A stretch of DNA of 41,774 bases from Acidobacteriota bacterium (GTDB taxonomy: Bacteria; Acidobacteriota; Thermoanaerobaculia; Multivoradales; JAHEKO01). Under the pieces are notes generated by a model that was not told the origin of the DNA, ran no database searches, and saw only the letters and a list, made by a program, of their open reading frames with translations. Both the position numbers and the translations under genes were made by a program. The stretch covers positions 1 to 41,774 of the forward strand of contig JAOTWP010000021.1 of the NCBI GenBank assembly GCA_029862975.1, in the 5' to 3' direction. Shown here in pieces: positions 1-8,349 of this stretch (position 1 is its first letter; each line of letters starts with the position of its first letter).

Positions 1-182
1 CCGCTGCGGCCGCCGAGAGCGAGGAGCTCCGCGTCGTCCTCGTAGCCCTCGCCGACGCCCACCAGCGGCGGCTGGACCTCCTCGGCAGCCCCGGCAAGCA
101 CGCCCCCAAGAAGTACCTGCGCGCCGAGCGCGACGTCGTCGAGCTCGGCTTCGGCCTGCGCCGCTGGCGCCGGCAGCGCTAG
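1..182 (+). CDS. 3' end of an unidentified protein (5' end outside window)
   Basis: Reading from base 3, the frame is open to a TAG at 180-182 and gives about 59 residues that end in a basic tail (LRRWRRQR). The piece is rich in Arg, Leu and Ala and has strongly GC-biased third positions, as expected for coding DNA here. No motif is recognisable, so no function is proposed. The stop overlaps the stop of the convergent MFS gene: the four bases CTAG at 179-182 supply TAG on both strands. Confidence 0.55.
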   Translation, partial: AAAAESEELRVVLVALADAHQRRLDLLGSPGKHAPKKYLRAERDVVELGFGLRRWRRQR

Positions 183-1399
183 CTGCCGGGTCCGAGAGAC
201 GCCGCCGGCTCCGCGGTGCGGGCCGGCCGCGGGGCGTGCCGGCGCCGGCCGATCCAGGCGATCATCGCCGCGAGGGCGGCGATCGGCGCGAGGACCGCGA
301 GGTTCATCGCCCGCCAGCCCGCGACCTCGTGCAGGGCGCCGGCCGAGGTCGCCGTCAAGGTCACGGTGGCGAAGACGAGCAGGTCGTTGAAGCCCTGCGC
401 CTTGGCCTTCTCGGCCGGGAAGTAGGTCCTCGTCAGCAGCACGCTCGAGGCGACGAAGAGGAAGTTCCAGCCCACGCCCAGGGCGGCCAGTGCGAGCGCG
501 TAGTGCCAGATGGAGGTCCCGGCGAGGTTGGTCGCGGCGCTGGCCGCCAGGAGAAAGAGCCCGCAGGTCATCATGCGCAGGCTGCCGTAGCGCGCGACGA
601 GACTGCCCGAGAAGAACGACGGCGCGAACATCCCCACGGCGTGCCACTGGATCACCGTGGCCGTGTGCCCGAAGGCGAAGGCATGGGCCGACATCGACAG
701 CGGCGTCGCCGTCATCAGGAGGTTCATGACGCCGTAGGAGACGACGGCGCCGGCGAGCGCCACGGCGTACCGCGGCCGGAGCACGACCCGGGCGAGGGGG
801 CGGCCGCCGGGGGCGCGCTCCTCGGCGGAGGCCGGCGGCAGGTCGACCCGGAGGAGGAGCAGGAGAGCGGCGACCTGCAGGGCGGCCAGGGCGGCGTAGC
901 TGCCGAGGAACTCGGGACCGGCCAGCGCGGTGCGGCCCCACCGCGCCAGGTTGGGACCGGCGAAGGCGGCGACCACGCCGCCGGCCAGGACCAGCGAGAT
1001 CGCCCGCGACCGTTGGTCCTCCGAGACGGCGTCGGCGGCCGCGAAGCGATAGTACTGGGCGGCGCCGGCGAGGACGCCGAGCAGCGCCGATCCGAGGCAG
1101 AAGAGGTAGAAGCTCCCCCCGGCGATGGCGATCCCGCACAGTCCGGCCCCCAGTCCGCCGGCGAGGACGCCCGCGATGAAGCCGCGGCGCCGCCCGATTC
1201 GCTTCATCAGCAGGGAGGCCGGCAGGGTGGTGACCATCGCGGCCAGGAACAGGAGCCCGGCCGGCAAGGTCGCCAGGCGGGCGTCGGGCGCGAGGCTCCG
1301 GCCCACGAGAGCGGAGACGGCGACGACGAGCGAAGAGCCCGTGACGAAGATCCCCTGGCAGGCGGCCAGGAACACCACGTTGCGCCGCGGGGTGGACAT
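179..1399 (-). CDS. Major facilitator superfamily transporter
   Basis: A 406-residue polytopic inner-membrane protein with about 12 hydrophobic segments in two halves. The loop after the second helix carries a basic motif (LMKRIGRRRGF) that matches MFS motif A between helices 2 and 3. The C-terminal tail is Pro/Ala/Arg-rich. The start chosen is ATG at 1397-1399 (MSTPRRNVVFLAACQG), just before the first helix; the frame stays open upstream to 1975, but that part runs antisense to apt and has no membrane character. The family exchanges or exports small solutes using ion gradients. Nothing visible indicates the substrate, and the neighbours (apt, HD-GYP) give no hint. It is divergent from apt with a 99-bp intergenic region. 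Confidence 0.85.
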   Translation of the reverse strand: MSTPRRNVVFLAACQGIFVTGSSLVVAVSALVGRSLAPDARLATLPAGLLFLAAMVTTLPASLLMKRIGRRRGFIAGVLAGGLGAGLCGIAIAGGSFYLFCLGSALLGVLAGAAQYYRFAAADAVSEDQRSRAISLVLAGGVVAAFAGPNLARWGRTALAGPEFLGSYAALAALQVAALLLLLRVDLPPASAEERAPGGRPLARVVLRPRYAVALAGAVVSYGVMNLLMTATPLSMSAHAFAFGHTATVIQWHAVGMFAPSFFSGSLVARYGSLRMMTCGLFLLAASAATNLAGTSIWHYALALAALGVGWNFLFVASSVLLTRTYFPAEKAKAQGFNDLLVFATVTLTATSAGALHEVAGWRAMNLAVLAPIAALAAMIAWIGRRRHAPRPARTAEPAASLGPGS

Positions 1400-1498
1400 C
1401 TTGGGCGAGACTAGCAGGGGCCACGCGCCGGGGAGCGCTCCCGCCCGCGCCGTGAGAGGATACCTTCGCGAACGCTCGAGCGGCGTGGAAAGGACGCG

Positions 1499-2014
1499 AT
1501 GGACGACCTCAAGAGCTACATCCGCGAGATCCCCGACTATCCGAAGCCGGGCATCCTGTTCTACGACATCTCGACGCTGCTGAAGGACCCGCTCGCCCTG
1601 CGCATGACGGTCGATCGCTTCGCATGGCTCTTCTCGGGGATGAACGCCGACAAGGTCGTGGGCATCGAGTCGCGAGGCTTCATGTTCGGACCGAGCATCT
1701 CGTACAGCCTCAACGCCGGCTTCGTGCCCGTGCGCAAGCCGGGCAAGCTGCCCGCCAAGACGCGCAGCCAGGAGTACGACCTCGAGTACGGCTCGGACCG
1801 CCTCGAGGTCCACGAGGACGCGATCGAGCCGGGCGAGCGGGTGGTCATCGTCGACGACCTCCTGGCCACCGGCGGCACCGCCGTCGCCACCATCGAGCTG
1901 GTCGAGGCCCTCGGGGGAACCGTCATCGGGCTCGGCTTCATCGCCGAGCTCACGTTCCTCGGCGGACGGCGCCAACTGACCGGCCGCTGGGTCGAGTCGC
2001 TGATCACCTACTGA
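1499..2014 (+). CDS. apt: Adenine phosphoribosyltransferase
   Basis: A 171-residue cytoplasmic purine-salvage enzyme that makes AMP from adenine and PRPP. Diagnostic features are the N-terminal IPDYPKPGILFYDIS segment, GIESRGFMFG (purine pocket and start of the fold) and the PRPP-binding loop VVIVDDLLATGGTA near residues 117-130. The length is typical of bacterial Apt. The ATG at 1499 is preceded by GGAAAGGA at a workable distance. The gene stands alone, divergent from the MFS gene and convergent with the HD-GYP gene; only 15 bp separate the two stop codons and no clear T-tailed terminator lies there. Confidence 0.96.
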   Translation: MDDLKSYIREIPDYPKPGILFYDISTLLKDPLALRMTVDRFAWLFSGMNADKVVGIESRGFMFGPSISYSLNAGFVPVRKPGKLPAKTRSQEYDLEYGSDRLEVHEDAIEPGERVVIVDDLLATGGTAVATIELVEALGGTVIGLGFIAELTFLGGRRQLTGRWVESLITY

Positions 2015-2029
2015 GGCGCGGCGCCGCCC

Positions 2030-3283
2030 TCAGGGCGCCAGGTCGAGGTCGACGAGCGCCGCCACGACCGCCGGGTCGAACTGGCTCCCGGCGCCGTCAC
2101 GAATGCGCTGGAGGGCCTCGGAAGCCGGCAGCGCCGAACGGTAGCTGATCTGGGAGGTCATGCTGTCGAAAGCCTCGGCGACCCCGATGATCCGCGACTC
2201 GAGCGGGATCGACTCGCCGCTCAGCCGGTCCGGGTAGCCGTCGCCGTCGTACCACTCGTGGTGGTGGCGGACGAGGGGCGCCACGTCGCGCCACAGCTCG
2301 ATCTGGCGCAGCATCTGGTAGCCGATGTCGGGGTGCATCTCGATCGCTTCGCGGCCGGCCTCCCGGAGGCTGTCGCGGTCGATCCTGAGCATGCCGATGT
2401 CGTGCAGGAGGGAGGCGAAATGCAGGTCCCGCAGCCGCTTCTCCGGAAGTCCCATCGCCCTGCCCAGCTGGTTGGCGAGGCGGGCGACGCGGCGGGAATG
2501 ATCGGTCTGGTAGTCGAGGTGGATGTCGAGCGAGCCGACGAGGAGGTTCGTGACGTGGGTGAAGAAGTTCTTCTGCAGGGCCTGCAGGTGGCAGTTCTTG
2601 AGCGCCACCGTAACGAGGCCGGCCAGGGCGCTCAACGAGCGGTCGGCGACCGGGCCCTCCGGAGACGGGGCGGTCCAGTAGAGGACGATGGCGCCGCTGT
2701 CGTCGGGATTCGCGCCCACGCCGACGGCCGCGGCCGGGTGGCCGCCGATCTCGCCGTGGACGGCGTCCGGCGTCCGGCGTCCCTCCTCGGGCAGCGCCAG
2801 CGCGGCGAGCTCCTCGATCTGCTCGGTGTGGTCGCGGTAGCTGCCCGCCGCCGCCGGGCCTTCGGAGCACAGCAGGGAGAAGCTCCCCCCGTCCTTGCCG
2901 AGGACGAGGAAGTGCGCCGCGCGGGAACCGGTGAGCGCCGCGGCGCAGCGCGTGGCGACCTCCGCCACCTCGTCGCGGTCCACGGCCCGGCCCAGCGCGC
3001 CGGAGGAGAGGACGAGCTGCGAAAGCCGCTCGTTGTCCCGCGCGGCGCGCCCGAGGGCGGCGCGGGTCGCCCGCTGCAGCAGCAGGAACGAGCCCAGGGA
3101 GAGCAGGGCGAGGCCCAGGATGACCCCGCCCAGGCGCAGCTCCATGAGCGCCGGAGAGGCGTATCTCCGGGCGAAGAGCACCAGGGCGACGAGCGGCACG
3201 ATGCCGCCGAGAAAGTAGGCCAGGAGCGCCGCGCGGTCGAGCGGTTGCGACAGGAGCGAGAACCGGTGCGGGCGCGAGGGCAT
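2030..3283 (-). CDS. Membrane-anchored GAF-like/HD-GYP domain protein, probable c-di-GMP phosphodiesterase or relative
   Basis: 417 residues. The N-terminus has two hydrophobic helices (about residues 15-35 and 50-72). A roughly 150-residue middle region resembles a GAF-type sensor. The last 175 residues are an HD-GYP domain, with LLHDIG for the HD pair, HHHEWYDGDGYP for the GYP loop and IPLESRIIGVAEAFDSMTS. HD-GYP domains typically hydrolyse c-di-GMP. Two deviations are visible: the canonical HDxGK reads HDIGM, losing the lysine, and VADxFD reads VAEAFD. Activity may therefore be altered. The ATG at 3281-3283 sits just before the first helix. The frame continues upstream to 4210, but only as antisense of ccmA. 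Confidence 0.85.
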   Translation of the reverse strand: MPSRPHRFSLLSQPLDRAALLAYFLGGIVPLVALVLFARRYASPALMELRLGGVILGLALLSLGSFLLLQRATRAALGRAARDNERLSQLVLSSGALGRAVDRDEVAEVATRCAAALTGSRAAHFLVLGKDGGSFSLLCSEGPAAAGSYRDHTEQIEELAALALPEEGRRTPDAVHGEIGGHPAAAVGVGANPDDSGAIVLYWTAPSPEGPVADRSLSALAGLVTVALKNCHLQALQKNFFTHVTNLLVGSLDIHLDYQTDHSRRVARLANQLGRAMGLPEKRLRDLHFASLLHDIGMLRIDRDSLREAGREAIEMHPDIGYQMLRQIELWRDVAPLVRHHHEWYDGDGYPDRLSGESIPLESRIIGVAEAFDSMTSQISYRSALPASEALQRIRDGAGSQFDPAVVAALVDLDLAP

Positions 3284-3334
3284 GTGAGTGAGGTCGAGGA
3301 TAGCACTGCGGTGCCGGCAAGCTGTAGTTCGTGC

Positions 3335-3340
3335 TACAAT
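3335..3340 (+). promoter_or_regulatory. Candidate -10 element (TACAAT) for the small ORF at 3348
   Basis: TACAAT matches the sigma70 -10 consensus at five of six positions and ends seven bases before the ATG at 3348. That would place the transcription start at or next to the start codon, giving a leaderless mRNA. No good -35 hexamer is seen 16-18 bp upstream. Confidence 0.35.
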
Positions 3341-3347
3341 GGCGCAA

Positions 3348-3752
3348 ATGAAGCGTAAATACTCACCGAAGGCCGGGCCCCTGGAAGCCGGGGCGCGCCG
3401 CGTCGCCCGGCGAGTCGAGCAGCTCTGCCGGCCCCGGGTGCCCGGGTGCCGGGCCGTGGCGACGATGGACCCGGCCGGCGGCACGTTCGAGCTGCGCGTC
3501 GGGGCGGCCGGCGCGGCGCCCGGGGAGTGCGTCCGGGCCCGCGGCCTCGAGGCCGCGACGCTCGCGGGCGACCACGCCGTGGCGCGGCTGGCGAGGCTTC
3601 TCGAGGTCTGGATCGAGCCGGAAGATCCCGTGGGCACGCGCTGGCCGGCCTGGCGCGCGGGGCGCGCGCCGGAGCCGCGCCCGGGTCTCGCGCCGCCGCG
3701 CGGTGACGTGGCGGGGGGCCCGTCTGGCATCGCCGGCGCAGCCCGGTCATAA
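3348..3752 (+). CDS. Small hypothetical protein upstream of ccmA
   Basis: 134 residues from ATG 3348; a second in-frame ATG lies at 3339. The third positions are strongly GC-biased in this frame, and residues 35-100 look like a plausible folded segment (VATMDPAGGTFELRV, then HAVARLARLLEVWIEPEDPVG), so it may be real. The C-terminus is Pro/Gly/Arg-rich and low complexity. No Shine-Dalgarno precedes either ATG. The stop (TAA 3750-3752) falls inside the putative ccmA -10 element. No family is recognised. The alternative is that it is an untranslated leader in front of the ccm operon. Confidence 0.4.
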   Translation: MKRKYSPKAGPLEAGARRVARRVEQLCRPRVPGCRAVATMDPAGGTFELRVGAAGAAPGECVRARGLEAATLAGDHAVARLARLLEVWIEPEDPVGTRWPAWRAGRAPEPRPGLAPPRGDVAGGPSGIAGAARS

Positions 3753-3753
3753 T
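3748..3753 (+). promoter_or_regulatory. Candidate -10 element (CATAAT) for the ccm operon
   Basis: CATAAT matches five of six consensus -10 positions and lies 12 bases before the ccmA ATG (3766). A weak -35 (TGGCAT, 3725-3730) is spaced 17 bp upstream. The spacing implies a very short leader, and no Shine-Dalgarno is visible before the ATG. Confidence 0.35.
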
Positions 3754-3765
3754 GCCGCCGCTTCG

Positions 3766-4455
3766 ATGGGGGCGCACGCACGAGAATCGGCGGTCCATGC
3801 GAGCGGCCTCGGGCGCCGCTTCGGCCGCTATTGGGCGCTCGCCCACGTCGATCTCGAGGTGCCCTACGGTACTTCGGTCTGGCTGCGGGGCAGCAACGGC
3901 GCCGGCAAGACGACGCTCCTGCGGCTGGTCGCCAGCTTGAGCACGCCGTCCTGCGGCGAGCTCGCGGTGGGCGGGCACGACGTCTACCGGCAGCGGGCGG
4001 CGATCCGGCGCTCGGTGTCCCTCGTGTCGCACGCCCTCTACCTGTACGCCGGCCTGACCGCCCGCGAGACCCTGGCGATGTGGGCGCAGCTGGGCGGCAC
4101 CGCCGCCGCGGCCCGCGACGTGGAGCGGCGGCTGGACGAGGTCGGCCTGGCCGCGGCGGCCGATCGCCGGGTCGGCGAGTTCTCGGCCGGCATGCGCAAG
4201 CGCCTGGCACTGGCCCGGGCGCTGCTCGAGGCGCCGCGGATCCTGCTGCTCGACGAGCCGTTCAGCTCCCTCGACCGCGCCGGCTGCGAGCTGGTGGAAG
4301 CCTGGGTGCGGCGCTTCGCGGAGACCGGCGGCACGGTGCTGATGGCGTCGCACGATCACGAGCGTTCGCGGGCTCTCTGCGAGCGGGTGATCGACCTCGA
4401 GGACGGCCAGATCGTCGGCCGTGAGACGCTCCGGGCGACGGGGGATCCCTCCTGA
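3766..4455 (+). CDS. ccmA: Haem exporter ABC transporter, ATP-binding subunit CcmA
   Basis: 229-residue ATPase of the CcmABCD complex, which releases holo-CcmE from CcmC during System I cytochrome c maturation. Visible ABC motifs: Walker A GSNGAGKTT, signature FSAGMRKRLALARAL, Walker B ILLLDEPFSSLD and the switch His in ASHDH. The start ATG 3766 (MGAHARESA) fits the family length; the in-frame ATG at 3703 would add a low-complexity extension inside the preceding ORF. Its TGA shares one base with the ccmB ATG (TGATG), implying translational coupling. It is the first gene of the plus-strand block. Confidence 0.93.
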   Translation: MGAHARESAVHASGLGRRFGRYWALAHVDLEVPYGTSVWLRGSNGAGKTTLLRLVASLSTPSCGELAVGGHDVYRQRAAIRRSVSLVSHALYLYAGLTARETLAMWAQLGGTAAAARDVERRLDEVGLAAAADRRVGEFSAGMRKRLALARALLEAPRILLLDEPFSSLDRAGCELVEAWVRRFAETGGTVLMASHDHERSRALCERVIDLEDGQIVGRETLRATGDPS

Positions 4456-5132
4456 TGCGGGTCGTCTGGTCGATCCTCGCCAAGGACCTGCTGCTCGAAT
4501 GGCGGGAGCGGGCGCGGACGCTGTCGGTCGTCCTCTTCGCGGTCGTCACGCTTCTCCTCTTCTCGTTCGCCCTGGGGCCGGACGTCGAGGCCCTGCGGGC
4601 CGGGACTCCCGGCTTCCTGGTCCTGGCGCTGCTGCTGAGCTCGACCCTGGCGCTCAACGAGAGCTTCCGCATCGAGCGCGAGGATCGAGCGCTCGAGGGC
4701 CTCCTGATGCGGCCGGTAGGGTCGATGGCCATGTTCTACGCCAAGGCGCTGGCCAACGCGCTGCTCTTGACGCTGCTGGCTCCGGTCGTCGTCGGCCTGG
4801 CCGTGGTTCTCTACAGCCTCGAGGTCGGACCGCCGGCGCTGGCCGGGCTCGTCGGGTGCTGGGCTCTCGGAGCGGCGGGCCTGGCGGCGCCCGGAACGCT
4901 CTACGCGGCCATGACGTCGCGCCTCAAGACCCAGGACGTGGCGCTGCCCATCCTGTTGTTTCCGCTCGTCGTTCCGGTGCTGCTAGGATCCGTCAAGGCC
5001 ATGGACCTGGTTCTGTTCGGCGATGCCATGAACCAATTGCAGAGCTGGGTCAGCCTCCTTCTGGCATTCGATGTCATCTACTGGGCAGTTTGCGGCGTAC
5101 TCTTCCGTTATGCGGTAGAGGAGGGTGAATGA
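4455..5132 (+). CDS. ccmB: Haem exporter permease CcmB
   Basis: 225-residue integral membrane subunit with about six hydrophobic helices. The N-terminal KDLLLEWR, then LALNESFRIEREDRALEGLLMRPV and the C-terminal SRLKTQDVALPILLFPLVVPVL segments are characteristic of CcmB. It partners CcmA and CcmC in the inner membrane. It overlaps ccmC by four bases (ATGA). Confidence 0.93.
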   Translation: MRVVWSILAKDLLLEWRERARTLSVVLFAVVTLLLFSFALGPDVEALRAGTPGFLVLALLLSSTLALNESFRIEREDRALEGLLMRPVGSMAMFYAKALANALLLTLLAPVVVGLAVVLYSLEVGPPALAGLVGCWALGAAGLAAPGTLYAAMTSRLKTQDVALPILLFPLVVPVLLGSVKAMDLVLFGDAMNQLQSWVSLLLAFDVIYWAVCGVLFRYAVEEGE

Positions 5133-5812
5133 ACGTACGAAGATCTCTGGCCATCGCGGGTCTCCTTCTGCTGGTGGTGGGAACCTACATGGGCCTTTTC
5201 GTGGCGCCTCCGGAGCGGCACATGGGCGAGGTGCAGCGCATCATGTACGTGCACGTCCCCTCCGCGTGGAACGCGATGCTGCTCTACACCTTCGCCTTCG
5301 GGTTCGCGATCGCCTCGTTGTGGAGCGGCAAGCCCGAGTGGGACGACCGCCTGGTCGGCGCCGTGGAGGTGGCCGTGGTCCTCAACGCTCTGCTGCTGGT
5401 GCAGGGCAGCATCTGGGGCCGGGCGACCTGGGGCGTCTGGTGGGACTGGGACGTGCGGCTCACGACCTCTCTCGTCATGCTGTTGCTCTTCGCCGGGGTT
5501 CTCACGTTGCGCCGGATGGCCTCCGCCGAGCGGCGCGCGCAGTGGAGCGCCGTGGCGACGATCGTGGCGTTCGTGGACGTGCCGCTGGTCTACTACTGCG
5601 TGCGCTGGTGGCGGAGCCTGCACCAGATCCAGTCGTCGCCGGAGACCGTAGATCCCGCGATGGTGATTCCCTTGCGTCTCAACGCGATCGGAATCCTGTT
5701 GCTGGGCGTCGCGTGGCTCATGGCCCGCGCGGCCATCGAAAAAGCGCGGCGGCGGCGCGACGAAGCGCCGCTGCCCTCGCGCGTCATCGTCAAGGAGACG
5801 GCACATGCCTGA
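5129..5812 (+). CDS. ccmC: Haem-handling protein CcmC
   Basis: 227-residue, six-helix inner-membrane protein that presents haem to CcmE. The periplasmic tryptophan-rich (WWD) motif is clear: SIWGRATWGVWWDWDVRLT. Candidate axial histidines lie in YVHVPSAWN and in WRSLHQ. A basic cytoplasmic tail follows. The GAGGGTG upstream of the ATG is the ribosome-binding site and lies inside the end of ccmB. It overlaps the small ccmD gene by eight bases. Confidence 0.95.
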   Translation: MNVRRSLAIAGLLLLVVGTYMGLFVAPPERHMGEVQRIMYVHVPSAWNAMLLYTFAFGFAIASLWSGKPEWDDRLVGAVEVAVVLNALLLVQGSIWGRATWGVWWDWDVRLTTSLVMLLLFAGVLTLRRMASAERRAQWSAVATIVAFVDVPLVYYCVRWWRSLHQIQSSPETVDPAMVIPLRLNAIGILLLGVAWLMARAAIEKARRRRDEAPLPSRVIVKETAHA

Positions 5813-5945
5813 AGGCGTCATTGTCGGCGGCTGGAGCTACGTGATCGCCGCCTACTCGATCACGGCGATCGTGCTCGTGGCCTACGCCTGGAGCATCCAT
5901 CGCCGCGGCCGCGACGAACGTGGAAAAAGGGGGCGCCATGAGTGA
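5805..5945 (+). CDS. ccmD: Small haem exporter subunit CcmD
   Basis: 46-residue protein that an ordinary length cut-off would miss. It has one N-terminal membrane helix (about residues 10-31, SYVIAAYSITAIVLVAYAW) and then a very basic cytoplasmic tail (SIHRRGRDERGKRGRHE), the textbook CcmD architecture. It lies exactly where ccmD is expected, overlapping ccmC by 8 bp at its start and ccmE by 8 bp at its end. CcmD holds CcmABC together with CcmE and is needed for release of holo-CcmE. Confidence 0.88.
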   Translation: MPEGVIVGGWSYVIAAYSITAIVLVAYAWSIHRRGRDERGKRGRHE

Positions 5946-6402
5946 CGACAGACGGCGGCGGGTTCTCGGAATTGTCATTGCGCTGGCGGTGGCTGCCGCT
6001 GCGTTCACCTACCTGGCCATGAGCAGCGTCGGGGAGAATCTGGTGTACTACTGGAGCCCGTCGGAGCTGCGGGCTGAGGGCAGCGGGGCGGTCGGCTCGG
6101 TCGTCCGCCTCGGCGGGCTCGTCGAGGCCGGCTCGATCCGCCGCGAGGCCGACGGGCTGACGCTGCGCTTCGCGGTTACCGACGGCAAGGCGAGCGTGCC
6201 CGTCTACGCCCAGGCCGTGCCCCCGGCGATGTTCCGGGAGGGCATCGGCGTGGTCCTCGAGGGCCGGATGCAGGAGGACGGCCAGTTCTCCACCCAGCGC
6301 CTGATGGTCAAGCACGACAACCAGTACCAGGCCCCCGGCGAGAACGAAGTCCCCAAGATGGAGGACATGGTCCGCAGCTTGCAGCTCGAGGACGGGGACT
6401 AG
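5938..6402 (+). CDS. ccmE: Periplasmic haem chaperone CcmE
   Basis: 154 residues with one N-terminal membrane anchor (about 9-29) and a periplasmic OB-fold domain. The haem-binding HxxxY signature is intact: H126 and Y130 in KHDNQYQAP, the histidine that binds haem covalently. The ATG at 5938 is preceded by a purine-rich GGAAAAAGGGGG; an in-frame GTG at 5920 is possible but less likely. Its stop codon abuts the GTG start of ccmF with no spacer. Confidence 0.95.
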   Translation: MSDDRRRRVLGIVIALAVAAAAFTYLAMSSVGENLVYYWSPSELRAEGSGAVGSVVRLGGLVEAGSIRREADGLTLRFAVTDGKASVPVYAQAVPPAMFREGIGVVLEGRMQEDGQFSTQRLMVKHDNQYQAPGENEVPKMEDMVRSLQLEDGD

Positions 6403-8349
6403 GTGGCCTCGTCGCTCGGCCAGGGGCTGGTGCTCCTCGGCCTTCTCGCGTGCGCCCTGGGCGTTCCGGTGGGCTACTACTCCGGCGCGGCCCGCTCGGC
6501 GCCGGCCCTGGCCTGGACGCGCCGTCTCACCCTGGTGTTCGCCGCCGCGATGGCGGCGGCGACCGCGGTGATGGTCGTGGCCCTGCTGCGTCACGACTTC
6601 TCCGTCTCCTACGTCGCCCAGGTGGGCTCGCTGGCCACCCCGACCCACATCACGATCGTGTCGCTGTGGTCGTCCCTCGAGGGCTCGATCCTCTTCTGGG
6701 GCTTCGTCCTGGGCGCTTTCGCGGCCGGCGTCGCGCTGCTCCAGCGCACCGGCCACGCCGACTACCTCGGGTACACGCTGGCCACGGTGCTCGTCGTCGG
6801 GACGTTCTTCTGCTTCCTCATCGCCGGGCCGGCGAACCCGTTCCGGCCGACGCCGCTGCCGATTCCCACGGACGGACCGGGTCCCAACCCCCTGCTTCAG
6901 AACCACATCCTCATGATCGTCCACCCGCCGATGCTCTACGTCGGCTACGTCGGCATGACGGTCCCCTTCGCCATGGCGGTGGCGGCGCTCCTGCGCGGCC
7001 AGCTCGGGGTGACGTGGCTGCGGCCGCTGCGCGCCTGGCTGCTGGTGCCCACCGGGTTTCTGACCGTGGGGATCATGCTCGGCGGCTGGTGGTCCTACGA
7101 GGTCCTCGGTTGGGGCGGATACTGGGCCTGGGATCCGGTCGAGAACGCGTCGTTCCTGCCCTGGCTGACGGCGATCGCCGCCGTCCACTCGGCGCTGGTG
7201 CTGGAGCGCCGGGGCAGCCTCAAGGCGTGGACGGTGATCCTCGTCCTCGTCACGTTCCTCCTGACGATCCTCGGCACGTTCCTCACCCGCTCCGGGGTGG
7301 TCAACTCCGTCCACTCCTTCACCCAGAGTCCGATCGGGCCGCTCTTCCTCGGCTTTCTCGGGTTCTGCATCGTGGGCGTCGTCGTCCTCTTGAGCTGGCG
7401 GGTGGACCGCCTGACCTCGGAGCCGAGCACGAGCCCGCTGGTGAGCCGCGAGACCGGATTCATGCTCAACAACCTCCTGCTCGTCGCCTTCACCTTCACC
7501 GTCCTCGTCGGCACCCTGTTCCCGATCGTGGCGGAAGCCGTGAAGGGGGTGAAGGTCAGCGTGGGCGAGCCGTACTTCAATCGCATGAGCGTGCCGATCT
7601 GCTTCGCCCTGCTGGCGCTCATGGGGATCGGCCCGGCGCTGCCCTGGGGCCGCGCCGACGGCCGCAAGCTGCGCCGCGCCCTGCTGTGGCCGCTGCCGGC
7701 CGCCGTGGTGGCGGGGATCGCCGCCTGGGCGCTCGGCGGCCGCAACGGCTGGGTGGTGTGGGCGGCGGCGCTCGGCGGCTACGCCCTGTGGGTGGCGGCC
7801 GACCAGGGGCTGCGGCCGGCCCGCGCGCGGCGCCGGGGCGGCGCCAGCCTGGCGGCGGGGATCCGCGGCAGCCTGCGCCAGATCGGCGGCTACGTGGTGC
7901 ACGGCGGCGTCATCGTGACCTTCGTGGCCATCGCCATCTCCGCGAACTACAAGGAGAGCGTCGAGGGGACGCTGCGGCCGGGCGGCCAGCTGGAGCTGGC
8001 CGATTACCAGCTCACGTTCGACTCGGTGGCCCTCGATCAGGAGCCGCATCTCACGGCGCAGCGGGCGACGATCTCCGTGACGGAGAACGGGAAGAGCCGC
8101 GGGGTGCTCGTCCCCGCCCTCAACTTCTACCCGACGATGCGGGAGCCGCTGGGCACGCCGGCCGTCCGCACCAGCCTGGTGCGGGATCTCTATCTCACGG
8201 TCATGAACGTGAGCAACGACGGCAGCATCGGATTGCGCGCCATCGTCACGCCGGCCGTGGCGTGGATCTGGATCGGGGTGCTGGTGATGGGGCTCGGCAC
8301 GGTACTGTGCCTGGCCGGCGCGGCCAAACCGCGGGGAAGCGCGGCGTGA
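6403..8349 (+). CDS. ccmF: Cytochrome c haem lyase component CcmF
   Basis: 648-residue polytopic membrane protein that, with CcmH and CcmI, transfers haem from CcmE to the CxxCH motif of apocytochromes. The WWD-type motif is present (GWGGYWAWDPVENASFLPWL), followed by conserved His/Thr-rich loops (TRSGVVNSVHSF). The last 130 residues form the periplasmic domain plus a final helix. The start is GTG 6403, directly after the ccmE stop, and gives an N-terminus (SLGQGLVLLGLL) typical of CcmF. It ends in GTGA, shared with ccmG. Confidence 0.95.
   Translation: MASSLGQGLVLLGLLACALGVPVGYYSGAARSAPALAWTRRLTLVFAAAMAAATAVMVVALLRHDFSVSYVAQVGSLATPTHITIVSLWSSLEGSILFWGFVLGAFAAGVALLQRTGHADYLGYTLATVLVVGTFFCFLIAGPANPFRPTPLPIPTDGPGPNPLLQNHILMIVHPPMLYVGYVGMTVPFAMAVAALLRGQLGVTWLRPLRAWLLVPTGFLTVGIMLGGWWSYEVLGWGGYWAWDPVENASFLPWLTAIAAVHSALVLERRGSLKAWTVILVLVTFLLTILGTFLTRSGVVNSVHSFTQSPIGPLFLGFLGFCIVGVVVLLSWRVDRLTSEPSTSPLVSRETGFMLNNLLLVAFTFTVLVGTLFPIVAEAVKGVKVSVGEPYFNRMSVPICFALLALMGIGPALPWGRADGRKLRRALLWPLPAAVVAGIAAWALGGRNGWVVWAAALGGYALWVAADQGLRPARARRRGGASLAAGIRGSLRQIGGYVVHGGVIVTFVAIAISANYKESVEGTLRPGGQLELADYQLTFDSVALDQEPHLTAQRATISVTENGKSRGVLVPALNFYPTMREPLGTPAVRTSLVRDLYLTVMNVSNDGSIGLRAIVTPAVAWIWIGVLVMGLGTVLCLAGAAKPRGSAA

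Noticed and set aside
3330..3346. A 17-base identity (CGTGCTACAATGGCGCA) to the conserved region of 16S rRNA around E. coli position 1230
   Set aside because: The flanks do not resemble 16S rRNA on either side, so this is not a ribosomal gene fragment. It is better read as a chance match overlapping a -10-like TACAAT; an rRNA covariance-model search would confirm.
5860..8049. A 729-codon minus-strand frame opposite ccmE and ccmF
   Set aside because: Composition is that of a shadow frame, and both plus-strand genes carry diagnostic motifs. The similar long frames at 11658-13595 and 28834-30966 were rejected for the same reason.
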